A stretch of DNA of 64,000 nt from Candidatus Limimorpha caballi (lineage in GTDB: Bacteria; Bacteroidota; Bacteroidia; Bacteroidales; F082): contig JAGHUX010000005.1 in the NCBI GenBank assembly GCA_018064605.1, positions 407,468-471,467 on the forward strand, read 5' to 3'. Below, one piece after another: positions 40,262 to 48,591 of the stretch. The notes beneath the pieces were generated by a model. The model searched no databases, was not told where the DNA came from, and saw only the letters and a program-made list of their open reading frames with translations. Within the stretch, counting starts at the first letter, position 1; each line of letters opens with the position of its first letter. Both the position numbers and the translations under genes were made by a program.

Positions 40262-40301
40262 GTGACAATTTGTCACACCCGCGTCTTTGGCAACATTTTT
40301 G
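40262..40301 (+). promoter_or_regulatory. grpE-dnaJ promoter with palindrome over the -33 box
   Basis: A perfect inverted repeat GTGACAA-T-TTGTCAC occupies 40262-40276. Its centre contains TTTG (40269-40272), which lies 21 bases before CATTTTTG (40294-40301), a one-mismatch -7 element. A protein bound at the palindrome would block the -33 box. This is not the CIRCE sequence known for HrcA. Confidence 0.45.
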
Positions 40302-40348
40302 CTGGAGGCGGGCGTCGTTTTGAAACAAATAAAAAAAAGACATACATA

Positions 40349-40924
40349 ATGGGCAAGAAGAAAGACAAGAAAGAATCACAACCAACTGATGAAAAGGAAG
40401 TCAGTAGAGAGACACAGGAAAATCAGGAAGCAACGGGGAGGATAGAGAACAACGATGGTCCCGAGGCACCGGAGAAGGATCCGCTGGAGGAGCTTCGGGA
40501 GAAGTACGACGAGCTGAACGACAAATACGTGCGTCTCTATTCAGAATACGACAACTACCGCAAGCGCACCGCCAACGAGAAGATAGAGCTGATTAAGACT
40601 GCTGCTGAAAGCACAATCAACGCGATGCTGCCCGTCTTGGACGACTTCGAGCGCGCGCTTCCGACGATGGAGAAGAGCGAAGACAAGAGCAACTACGAAG
40701 GCGCTTTGTTGATTTACAACAAGTTGAAGAAGACATTGGAGCAGAAAGGCCTTGAAGAAATCGAGGCCAACGGCACTGAATTCAACACCGACGAACACGA
40801 AGCCCTGACGCAGATTCCGGCTCCCGACGAGAGCATGAAGGGCAAGGTGCTGGATGTGATTCAGAAAGGATATAAACTAAACGGCAAAGTAATCCGCTTC
40901 GCGCGTGTCGTCGTCGGATGCTAA
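40349..40924 (+). CDS. grpE: Nucleotide exchange factor GrpE
   Basis: The 191-residue protein has an acidic N-terminus, a long coiled coil (LEELREKYDELNDKYVRLYS, EYDNYRKRTANEKIEL) and the beta domain (GTEFNTDEHEALTQIP, VLDVIQKGYKLNGKVIRFAR). GrpE releases ADP from DnaK. The ATG at 40349 is chosen because MGKKKDKK is the usual start; the open frame upstream to 40262 crosses the promoter palindrome. It lies 26 bases before dnaJ. dnaK is not in the window. Confidence 0.95.
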   Translation: MGKKKDKKESQPTDEKEVSRETQENQEATGRIENNDGPEAPEKDPLEELREKYDELNDKYVRLYSEYDNYRKRTANEKIELIKTAAESTINAMLPVLDDFERALPTMEKSEDKSNYEGALLIYNKLKKTLEQKGLEEIEANGTEFNTDEHEALTQIPAPDESMKGKVLDVIQKGYKLNGKVIRFARVVVGC

Positions 40925-40950
40925 TTAACTGAGCTTCATTGCTTTATAAA

Positions 40951-42108
40951 ATGGAAAAGAGAGATTACTACGAAGTGCTGGAGGTTCAGAAGAACGCCAC
41001 AGCCGATGAGATCAAAAAAGCATACAGGAAGAAAGCGTTGCAGTACCACCCTGACAGGAACCCCGGCGACAAGGAGGCCGAGGAGAAGTTCAAGGAGGCG
41101 GCTGAGGCGTACAGCGTCTTGAGTGACGAGAACAAACGCGCCCGTTACGACCGTTTCGGTTTCGCAGGTGCGCAGGGGCAGGACTTCAGCGGCGCGTCGA
41201 TGAACGACATCTTCGGTCAGTTCAGCGACATCCTGAGCGACCTGCTGAACAACAGTTTCGGCGGCGGCTTCAGCGGGTTCGGCAGCGGCTTCGGTGGCGG
41301 CGGCTCGCAGCGTCAGGTCTATCGCGGATCAAACCTCCGTCTCAAAGTCAAGCTCACGCTCGACGAGGTCAGCACGGGAGTGAAAAAGAAAGTGAAGGTG
41401 AACAAATACGTGCCATGCACCAAATGCGGCGGCACCGGCTCGGAGGACGGGAAGACAGAGACCTGCCCTACATGCCACGGCAGAGGACAGGTCGTGACAA
41501 CACGCAACTCCATCTTCGGGCAGATGCAGACCGTTTCGGTTTGTCCCACGTGTAAGGGTGAAGGCCACATCATAAAGAAAAAATGTTCGTGCTGCAACGG
41601 CGACGGCGTCGTCAAGGGCGAGGAGATCATCGAGCTCGACATCCCGGCAGGCGTCGCCGAAGGCATGCAGCTGTCGGTCAGAGGCAAAGGCAACGCGGGC
41701 GCACACAACGGCGTAGCCGGCGACCTCCTCATCCTCATCGAAGAGACAAAAGACGACAGACTCGAACGCGACGGCAACAACCTGATTTACAACCTGTTCA
41801 TCAGCATGCCGCAGGCCGCGCTCGGCTGCAACGTCGATGTGCCGTGCGTCGGCGGTACCGTCAACATCAAGATTCCGGCGGGCACGCAAAGCGGCGACAT
41901 CATCCGCCTCAGAGGCAAGGGACTCCCGGAAATCAACAGTTACTCAAGAGGCGAACTCATCGTGAACGTGAACGTCTGGACACCGAAGAGGCTATCGAAA
42001 GACGAAGAGCAGATGATGAAGACACTCCTCGGAAGCGACAACTTCAAGCCGAAGCCGGGAGCCAACGACAAGAGCGCATTCGACAAGATAAGAGACTTCT
42101 TCAGTTAA
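40951..42108 (+). CDS. dnaJ: Chaperone protein DnaJ
   Basis: The 385-residue type I Hsp40 has the J domain with HPD (YHPDRNPGD near 33-41), a Gly/Phe-rich linker with [16 protein letters not shown], four zinc-binding CxxCxGxG repeats ([35 protein letters not shown]) and the C-terminal substrate-binding domains. It delivers clients to DnaK and stimulates its ATPase. Translation from the ATG at 40951 gives [12 protein letters not shown]; a TTG four codons upstream is unlikely. Co-transcribed with grpE. Confidence 0.97.
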   Translation: MEKRDYYEVLEVQKNATADEIKKAYRKKALQYHPDRNPGDKEAEEKFKEAAEAYSVLSDENKRARYDRFGFAGAQGQDFSGASMNDIFGQFSDILSDLLNNSFGGGFSGFGSGFGGGGSQRQVYRGSNLRLKVKLTLDEVSTGVKKKVKVNKYVPCTKCGGTGSEDGKTETCPTCHGRGQVVTTRNSIFGQMQTVSVCPTCKGEGHIIKKKCSCCNGDGVVKGEEIIELDIPAGVAEGMQLSVRGKGNAGAHNGVAGDLLILIEETKDDRLERDGNNLIYNLFISMPQAALGCNVDVPCVGGTVNIKIPAGTQSGDIIRLRGKGLPEINSYSRGELIVNVNVWTPKRLSKDEEQMMKTLLGSDNFKPKPGANDKSAFDKIRDFFS

Positions 42109-42156
42109 GCAGGAGATTGAGGACGCAAATCTAACAATAAGTTTAACCGACTGATT

Positions 42157-42708
42157 ATGAATATATTGAAAAAAAACAAAAGTGAGATTACTGAAACATC
42201 GGTTGTTTCAAGGAAATCAGAGATTCAAAGATCCACTGACGAGGCTCACAAAGAGATGATGGATCTGATGAGAGGCTTCTTTGACAACGGGAAACCTCAG
42301 GTAGGGATTTTTTGGTACGATTATGCAAATAACAAACTATTTGGTGTTCAGAAGGATGATGCCGACAAGTACGCGGAAAAAAACAAAATAGGCACACTTC
42401 ACAAACTTCATAAAAGCTACTGGACCAAACAACATTTCAGAGCCGTCGCAAACAATGAGACCAACTCGATATTCTTTTCAGAAAACAATTACACCTTGAT
42501 TCCAAGAGGCAGAGTCTTCGTCAAACCCGACATGACCTTTTATGTCACAGTAGGCGAATGGATCAACGGTTTCATAGGCGAAGAAAAACTCATTGATCAG
42601 GATAAATTGAGAGAACTCATTGAAGATGAATTCAATCTGACTGATTTCGATTACCTTATTGACGAACACTGGAACATCGGACGTGGTTGGTCAGAAGATA
42701 AATTTTAG
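42157..42708 (+). CDS. Hypothetical protein, Bacteroidetes-type, between dnaJ and the ABC exporter genes
   Basis: The 183-residue soluble protein has no signal peptide or membrane segment. Visible conserved-looking parts are PQVGIFWYDYANNKLFGVQ (near 48-66), LHKLHKSYWTKQHF, LIPRGRVFV, and the end DEHWNIGRGWS. I recall similar layouts (GIFWYD, PRGR, HWDIG-GW) in uncharacterised Bacteroidetes proteins but no function. Its stop is one base before the ATG of the ABC ATPase gene, so the two are probably translated together. The gene is more AT-rich than its neighbours. Confidence 0.75.
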   Translation: MNILKKNKSEITETSVVSRKSEIQRSTDEAHKEMMDLMRGFFDNGKPQVGIFWYDYANNKLFGVQKDDADKYAEKNKIGTLHKLHKSYWTKQHFRAVANNETNSIFFSENNYTLIPRGRVFVKPDMTFYVTVGEWINGFIGEEKLIDQDKLRELIEDEFNLTDFDYLIDEHWNIGRGWSEDKF

Positions 42709-42709
42709 C

Positions 42710-43624
42710 ATGAACTATTTAGAAATCAAAAACGTAAGCAAGTCGTACGGCGCGAAGAAAGTGCTGGACGACATCTCCATTTCCGTGCCGCAGCAGAGCA
42801 TTTACGGACTCCTCGGGCCGAACGGGGCGGGCAAGACCACACTCATCAGAATCATCAACCAGATAACCATGCCCGACACGGGGCAAGTCTTACTCGACGG
42901 CAAGCCGTTGTCACCCAACGACGTGGAAATCATCGGCTATCTGCCCGAAGAACGCGGACTGTACAAGAAGATGAAGGTCGGCGAACAGGCCGTCTATCTC
43001 GCGCAGCTCAAAGGCATGGACAGAAAAGAAGCCGACAGGAAGCTCAGGCATTGGTTTGTGAAATTCGGCATCACCGAATGGTGGGACAAGAAAGTCGAAG
43101 AGCTTAGTAAAGGCATGCAGCAGAAGGTGCAGTTCATCGTCACCGTGATACACGAGCCGAAACTGATCATCTTCGACGAGCCGTTCTCCGGCTTCGACCC
43201 CGTGAACGTGAACCTGCTGAAAAACGAGATCCTGGAGCTCCGCGACAATGGAGCCACGATACTGTTCTCGACGCACAACATGGCATCGGTGGAAGAACTC
43301 TGCGACAACATCATGCTTATTAATAAAGGTGTAAAGGTCCTCGAAGGCAAGGTGTGTGACATCAAACAGCAATACAAGAGTCACACCTACGAGATGGCCG
43401 TCAGACCATCCGTGGGCGGAATCAAAATGCCGGAGGGCCACGCCATCCTTGCCATGGACAACGACGGGAACGGGAACATCCACATCACCGTCCAGTCAGA
43501 AAACCCCAACGCGCTGGTCAGAGACATCTTGGACGAAGGCGAACTGATCTCCTACAACGAGATACTCCCTTCAATGAATGACATTTTCATCAATTTAGTG
43601 ACAAAAAATTCTTCTAACAGCTAA
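42710..43624 (+). CDS. ABC transporter ATP-binding protein (NatA-like)
   Basis: The 304-residue ATPase has Walker A GPNGAGKT near 35-42, signature LSKGMQQKV, Walker B LIIFDEPFSGFDP and the switch His in LFSTHN. A C-terminal domain of about 80 residues follows, of the DUF4162 type seen in NatA. The ATG at 42710 is preferred; longer frames run into the previous gene. With the next gene it forms an ABC-2 exporter; the substrate (sodium or a drug-like compound) cannot be told from sequence. Confidence 0.9.
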   Translation: MNYLEIKNVSKSYGAKKVLDDISISVPQQSIYGLLGPNGAGKTTLIRIINQITMPDTGQVLLDGKPLSPNDVEIIGYLPEERGLYKKMKVGEQAVYLAQLKGMDRKEADRKLRHWFVKFGITEWWDKKVEELSKGMQQKVQFIVTVIHEPKLIIFDEPFSGFDPVNVNLLKNEILELRDNGATILFSTHNMASVEELCDNIMLINKGVKVLEGKVCDIKQQYKSHTYEMAVRPSVGGIKMPEGHAILAMDNDGNGNIHITVQSENPNALVRDILDEGELISYNEILPSMNDIFINLVTKNSSNS

Positions 43625-43636
43625 AAACAAGCCATC

Positions 43637-44959
43637 ATGAAAATCGGAATCATAATACAGAGAGAATATCTGACGCGAGTGAAGAAGAAATCGTTCTTAA
43701 TCATAACGTTCCTCACCCCCATCCTCTTCGCGGCACTGATGTTTCTGCCGTCGGTACTGATGCTCAACTCCGAAAAACTTGAGGGCAAGAAAGTCATTGC
43801 GGTCTGCGACGAGTCGGGGATGTTCAAAGGGAGATTCGAGGACACCGACGCCAACAGCTTCATTTATCCTGACCAAGACATCCACGACCTCAAAGCGCTG
43901 GTCAAGGAGGGCATCTACGACGGCGTGCTGTACATCCCGGCGACGCAGTTCAGCGTCCCGTCCGACGCCGAGCTGTACAGCCGGGAGCCGATGCCAGTGA
44001 CATTGACCTCGCACATCAGGAGCAACATGGAGGAGACCATCGAGCACCAGAAACTCTTAGCCTCAGGCATCGACCCCGACATCGTGAAATCGGCGATGGC
44101 CACCACGATAACATTGCAGACGGTGCGCATGGACGAGGTGAACGGCGAGGAGGTCGAGAAGAAGAGCTTCGGCGAGTTCGAGATGATTTTGGGGCTGTTC
44201 CTCGCGATGTTAATCTATTTCGCGATATTCCTTTTCGGCAGCCAGGTGATGCGAGGTGTCATCGAGGAGAAGACAAACAGGATCATCGAGGTGCTGATCT
44301 GTTCGGTGAAGCCATTTGAGCTGATGATGGGCAAGATCATCGGCATCGCCCTGGTCGGGCTGACGCAATTCGTCCTCTGGATCGTGCTTTCACTGGGGAT
44401 TTACACAGTCGCGACGATGGCGGCCGGAACGCCTGACCTGCTGTCGAACGGCACCGTGATGTCGGAGCAGATAGTTGATGCTCAACAAATCACGGAAGGC
44501 GATGAGATTATAAAGGAGGTCATGGATGTCGTGCAATCGATCAATTTCAGCGCGATTCTGTGGTCGTTCCTGCTGTATTTCATCGGCGGATACCTCCTTT
44601 ATGCGGCGATGTTCGCAGCGACAAGCTCGGCGTGTGACAACGAGACCGACACGCAGCAGTTCACGCTGCCCATCTCGGCACCACTGATAATCGCCATAGT
44701 ATGTTCGACAGCCATTGCCAACGCGCCCAACAGCGGCTTGAGCGTCTGGCTGTCGATGATTCCGTTCACATCACCGGTGGCGATGATGCTCAGGATTCCA
44801 TACGGGGTGCCATATTGGCAGGTGGGGCTGTCGCTCGCCATCTTGGTGTTGACATTCATCGTCTTCACATGGCTTGCCGCGAAGATCTACAGGACGGGCA
44901 TCCTGATGTACGGGAAGAAAACCAGCTGGAAGGAAATTCTGAAATGGCTGAGATATTAG
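43637..44959 (+). CDS. ABC-2 type transporter permease (NatB-like)
   Basis: The 440-residue membrane protein has one N-terminal helix (FLIITFLTPILFAALMFLPS), a large extracytoplasmic domain (about 45-180) and six C-terminal helices from about 185 (LGLFLAMLIYFAIFLFGSQ, then EEKTNRIIEVLICSVKPFEL, the conserved ABC-2 loop). It is the permease partner of the ATPase 12 bases upstream. NatB-type permeases export Na+ in Bacillus; here the substrate is unknown. A GAGTTAAAAGAG repeat follows immediately. Confidence 0.9.
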   Translation: MKIGIIIQREYLTRVKKKSFLIITFLTPILFAALMFLPSVLMLNSEKLEGKKVIAVCDESGMFKGRFEDTDANSFIYPDQDIHDLKALVKEGIYDGVLYIPATQFSVPSDAELYSREPMPVTLTSHIRSNMEETIEHQKLLASGIDPDIVKSAMATTITLQTVRMDEVNGEEVEKKSFGEFEMILGLFLAMLIYFAIFLFGSQVMRGVIEEKTNRIIEVLICSVKPFELMMGKIIGIALVGLTQFVLWIVLSLGIYTVATMAAGTPDLLSNGTVMSEQIVDAQQITEGDEIIKEVMDVVQSINFSAILWSFLLYFIGGYLLYAAMFAATSSACDNETDTQQFTLPISAPLIIAIVCSTAIANAPNSGLSVWLSMIPFTSPVAMMLRIPYGVPYWQVGLSLAILVLTFIVFTWLAAKIYRTGILMYGKKTSWKEILKWLRY

Positions 44960-45006
44960 AGAAGAGTTAAAAGAGGAGAGTTAAAAGAGAAGAGTTAAAA
45001 GAGGAG
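44960..45006. repeat. GAGTTAAAAGAG-type tandem repeat after the ABC permease gene
   Basis: Three imperfect units of about 14-16 bp (agagttaaaagagg type) follow the natB-like stop. The 15-mer GTTAAAAGAGGAGAG (44966-44980) recurs in reverse orientation at 57196-57210. Confidence 0.75.
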
Positions 45007-45065
45007 AATCGCGTAGCGATTCCACATCCATAGGTAAACATGGGATTTATTTTTATTAAAAAATG

Positions 45066-45097
45066 TTTGGTGGCGAAGTAAAAATGTCGTATTTTTG
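45066..45097 (+). promoter_or_regulatory. secDF promoter
   Basis: TTTG at 45066-45069 and TATTTTTG at 45090-45097 are separated by 20 bases, a textbook Bacteroidetes promoter. The leader to the ATG at 45161 is about 55 bases. Confidence 0.7.
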
Positions 45098-45160
45098 CAC
45101 GCTAAAAAAATTTTGACTGAAAACAACAAATAAACAGTTTAATAATCAAATTCAATTACA

Positions 45161-48100
45161 ATGCAAAACAAAGGAGTCATTAAGCTTTTGGCAGTGTTAT
45201 TGGCGGTCTTCACGGTGTACCAGTTGTCATTCACGTTCGTGACAAAGCACGTCGAGGGGAAAGCCGAGAGATACGCCCAGAGCCAGGAATCACTCACATT
45301 GGCGCAGAAGATGGCCAATGGTGACCAGAAAGTTTACGGAGAATTGCTGGATTCGATCCAGACAGCGAGAGAGACCTATTTTCTCGATTCAGTAAGCACA
45401 GTTAAAGTTTACATGTGGCAGGACTACCGCAAGTGCAAGGAGCAGGAGCTGAACCTCGGCCTTGACCTTAAAGGCGGCATGAACGTTATGATGGAAGTGT
45501 CAGTCCCTGACATCATCTACGCTCTCTCCGGCAACGCGCAGAACAAAGACAACACATTCAGACAGGCCATGGACGAGGCCAAGGCGCAGCACCTCAACAG
45601 CCAGAAGGACTTCGTTGACCTTTTCGGCGAGGCATACCAGCGGCTCGACCCCAACGCACGCCTCGCCTCCATCTTCCTCTTTGAGTTCAAGGACAAAGGC
45701 ATCACCGTCAACTCGACGAATGACGAGGTCCTGAAGGTCATCAAGGACGAGACGAGCAGCGCCATCGACCGTTCATACCAGATTCTGAGGACACGTATCG
45801 ACCGTTTCGGCGTGGCACAGCCCAACATCCAGAAGCTTGAAGGCTCTGGCCGCATCCTGGTCGAGCTCCCGGGCATCAAGGACCCGAAGCGCGTCCGCAA
45901 ACTCCTGCAGGGCACGGCACAGCTCGAGTTCTGGGAGACATACAACTTCAACGAGATCTACCAGCATTTCGAGGAGGCCAACGCGCGTCTCGCGGAGATA
46001 GAGAAGGCGTTGAACGTCAATACGAAAGCCGAGAACGACGAAGTCAAAGCTGAAGAGAACGACGAAGACGTCGCCCTTCTCAACCAGATGTCGGCGGAAG
46101 ACTCTCTGAAGAAAGCGCAGACCGAAGCCCTCGAGTCGTTCCAGAGGAACAACCCGCTCTACGCGGTGCTCCAGCCGTCGTTCTATACGAACAGCACTGG
46201 CATGGCGGTGCCGGCGGAGACAGCCCGCATCGGCATGGCCCTCGTGAAAGACACGGCGAACGTCAACAGAATGCTCAAGCAGGTCAGGTCGATATTCCCG
46301 CGCAACCTCCATTTCGCATGGTGCGTGAAGCCGAACAAGACCGCTGACGGGACGGAATACATCGACCTCGTCGCGCTCAAGGCCAACAAAGAGAACAGAT
46401 GCTCACTCGGCGGCGAAGTCATCACCGACGCACGCCAGGACTACGACCAGAACGGCCGCGTGCAGGTTGACATGCAGATGAACACGGAAGGCGCGAAGAT
46501 ATGGAAACGTCTGACAGGCGACAACATCAACCGCCAGATAGCCATAGTCCTTGACGACTACGTCTATTCATATCCTAATGTCCAGAGCGAGATTGCGGGC
46601 GGACGCTCACAGATCTCAGGCGGCGACATGACAGTTGAAGAAGCCCAAGACTTGGCAAACATCCTGAAGGCAGGTAAGCTGCCGGCTCCGGCAAGGGTCC
46701 TTGAAGAGAACGTCGTCGGCCCCTCACTCGGTCAGGAAGCCATCACATCAGGCTTCTGGTCATTCATCATCGCATTCTGCCTCGTCCTCATTTACATGCT
46801 GTTCTTCTACAGCAAGGCAGGTTTGGCAGCCGACATCGCATTGCTCGTGAACATCGTGTTCTTCTTCGGTGTCATCGCATCATTCGGCACAGTGCTCACG
46901 CTTCCTGGCATCGCAGGTATCGTGTTGACATTAGGTATGGCTGTTGACTCGAACGTCATCATCTTCGAGCGTATCAAGGAGGAAGTCGCGGCGGGCAAAG
47001 GCTTGCGTCTCGCTGTCGCCGATGGTTTCAAGGCGGCTTACTCGGCCATCCTCGACGGCCAGATCACCACATTCCTGACAGGTCTCATCCTCTTCGAGTT
47101 CGGCACAGGCCCGGTACAAGGCTTCGCAACGACATTGATGATCGGTATCTGCACATCATTGTTCACCTCCATATTCATCACACGCCTCATCCTCGACAGA
47201 TGGATTGAGAAAGGCAAGGACATCAAGTTCTCAACCGACATGACACGCGACTTCATGAAGCACGCCAACTTCGACTTCATCAAGTTCCGCAAGACAGCCT
47301 TCATCATCGGCGGCATAATGATCCTCGTGAGTGCCGTGTCACTCTGCACACTGAAGCTCAACCTCGGCATCGACTTCAAGGGTGGCCGCAACTACGTCAT
47401 CCGTTTCGACAAGGAAGTCAACGACAACGAGGTTCGTGAAGCACTCGCAGCGATCGACATCTTCCAGGCAGCCAACGAGACACCGCTCGTGAAGACATTC
47501 GGCCCCGCCAACCAGGTGAAGGTCACGACAAAATACATGGTTGACAACGACGACCCTGAGGTTGACGCACAGATCCAGGAGATGTTCTTCGAGGCGTTGA
47601 AGGGATTCTACACAGGCGACGTGACATACCAGCAGTTCTCCTCGGACGATGTCTCAATAGGCATCATGAGTTCACAGAAAGTCGGCGGCACCATCGCTGA
47701 CGACGTGACACGCAAGGCGTTCTGGGCAGTCGCGTTCTCACTGGTGGTCATCTTCGTCTATATCGCAATCCGTTTCAGAAGATGGCAGTACGGTGTGTCG
47801 TCAATCATCGCATTGGCACACGACACCATCATCGTGATCGGTATGTACTCGTTGCTTTACAGCGTCATGCCGTTCTCAATGGAGGTTGACCAGTCGTTCA
47901 TCGCGGCTGTGCTGACAATCATCGGTTACTCAATCAACAACACGGTGGTTATCTTCGACCGTATCCGTGAGAACGTCGCGTTGTTCCCGAAGAGGACATG
48001 GTACGAGAGAATCAACAACGGCGTCAACAGCACCTTGATGCGTTCGATCAACACATCAGGCACAACGTTGGTCGTGTTGCTCGCAATCTTCATCTTCGGC

Positions 48101-48259
48101 GGCGAGACGATCCGCGGATTCGTGTTCGCGCTGCTCGTCGGCATCGTGGCCGGTACATTCTCGTCACTCTTCATCGCTTCACCATTCGCTTACATCCTTT
48201 TCAAAGGCAAAGAGCAGGATGCCAAGATGCTTGAAGAAGCCAACACAAAGAGAAAATAA
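45161..48259 (+). CDS. secDF: Fused protein translocase subunit SecDF
   Basis: The 1032-residue protein joins SecD and SecF. The SecD half has an N-terminal helix (7-24), LGLDLKGGMNVMMEV near 98, a large periplasmic P1 domain to about 505 and six helices. The SecF half begins near 710, with GIDFKGGRNYVIRFDK near 736 and six more helices ending near 1015. SecDF uses the proton gradient to pull preproteins through SecYEG. The fusion is typical of Bacteroidetes. An extra charged segment near 285-320 (NTKAENDEVKAEENDED) interrupts P1. Confidence 0.95.
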   Translation: MQNKGVIKLLAVLLAVFTVYQLSFTFVTKHVEGKAERYAQSQESLTLAQKMANGDQKVYGELLDSIQTARETYFLDSVSTVKVYMWQDYRKCKEQELNLGLDLKGGMNVMMEVSVPDIIYALSGNAQNKDNTFRQAMDEAKAQHLNSQKDFVDLFGEAYQRLDPNARLASIFLFEFKDKGITVNSTNDEVLKVIKDETSSAIDRSYQILRTRIDRFGVAQPNIQKLEGSGRILVELPGIKDPKRVRKLLQGTAQLEFWETYNFNEIYQHFEEANARLAEIEKALNVNTKAENDEVKAEENDEDVALLNQMSAEDSLKKAQTEALESFQRNNPLYAVLQPSFYTNSTGMAVPAETARIGMALVKDTANVNRMLKQVRSIFPRNLHFAWCVKPNKTADGTEYIDLVALKANKENRCSLGGEVITDARQDYDQNGRVQVDMQMNTEGAKIWKRLTGDNINRQIAIVLDDYVYSYPNVQSEIAGGRSQISGGDMTVEEAQDLANILKAGKLPAPARVLEENVVGPSLGQEAITSGFWSFIIAFCLVLIYMLFFYSKAGLAADIALLVNIVFFFGVIASFGTVLTLPGIAGIVLTLGMAVDSNVIIFERIKEEVAAGKGLRLAVADGFKAAYSAILDGQITTFLTGLILFEFGTGPVQGFATTLMIGICTSLFTSIFITRLILDRWIEKGKDIKFSTDMTRDFMKHANFDFIKFRKTAFIIGGIMILVSAVSLCTLKLNLGIDFKGGRNYVIRFDKEVNDNEVREALAAIDIFQAANETPLVKTFGPANQVKVTTKYMVDNDDPEVDAQIQEMFFEALKGFYTGDVTYQQFSSDDVSIGIMSSQKVGGTIADDVTRKAFWAVAFSLVVIFVYIAIRFRRWQYGVSSIIALAHDTIIVIGMYSLLYSVMPFSMEVDQSFIAAVLTIIGYSINNTVVIFDRIRENVALFPKRTWYERINNGVNSTLMRSINTSGTTLVVLLAIFIFGGETIRGFVFALLVGIVAGTFSSLFIASPFAYILFKGKEQDAKMLEEANTKRK

Positions 48260-48284
48260 TTGTTCCATACAATAAACCACAAAG

Positions 48285-48312
48285 AGACGGGGCAACACGA
48301 CCCCGTCTTTTT
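48285..48312 (+). terminator. Terminator after secDF
   Basis: AGACGGGG (48285-48292) pairs with CCCCGTCT (48301-48308), followed by TTTTT. Strong rho-independent form. Confidence 0.85.
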
Positions 48313-48315
48313 TGT

Positions 48316-48345
48316 CACCACGAATCACCACGAATCACCACGAAT
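48316..48345. repeat. Three tandem CACCACGAAT units
   Basis: Three perfect 10-bp copies at 48316-48345 followed by decaying CACGAATT and GAACGAATT units to about 48365, between the secDF terminator and the heptamer array. Confidence 0.85.
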
Positions 48346-48368
48346 TACACGAATTGAACGAATTTTTT

Positions 48369-48518
48369 AACCTTTAACCTTTAACCTTTAACCTTTAACC
48401 TTTAACCTTTAACCTTTAACCTTTAACCCTCAACCCTTAACCTTTAACCCTCAACCCTTAACCTTTAACCTTTAACCCTTAACCCTTAACCCTCAACCCT
48501 CAACCCTCAACCCTCAAC
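48369..48518. repeat. 21-unit AACC(T/C)T(T/C) heptamer array
   Basis: Twenty-one consecutive in-phase 7-bp units fill 48369-48515: 11 AACCTTT, 6 AACCCTC and 4 AACCCTT, plus a final AAC. The unit variants are grouped (pure AACCTTT first, AACCCTC last). It ends about 30 bases before the -7 box of the porE-like gene, so array length could affect that promoter. No coding function seen. Confidence 0.95.
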
Positions 48519-48546
48519 TTTTTCTCGCTTATATCAAAAAAAAGTG

Positions 48547-48554
48547 TAATTTTG
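48547..48554 (+). promoter_or_regulatory. porE-like gene -7 element
   Basis: TAATTTTG fits TAnnTTTG, 37 bases before the preferred ATG. The -33 region falls within about ten bases of the end of the heptamer array. Confidence 0.55.
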
Positions 48555-48591
48555 CAGGATTATTTTCGTTAAGTCAGAAAAAGTGAATTCT

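Noticed and set aside
40262..40348. An N-terminal extension of GrpE starting at 40262
   Set aside because: The 29 extra residues include Cys and Gly runs unlike GrpE, and the region contains the promoter palindrome.
48369..48518. The CCTTTAA-like array as a telomere or linear replicon end
   Set aside because: It lies between two ordinary chromosomal genes with a terminator and a promoter on either side, so it is an internal tandem repeat.
48316..48518. The tandem repeats as a CRISPR array
   Set aside because: Units are 7-10 bp without spacers, and no cas genes are present.
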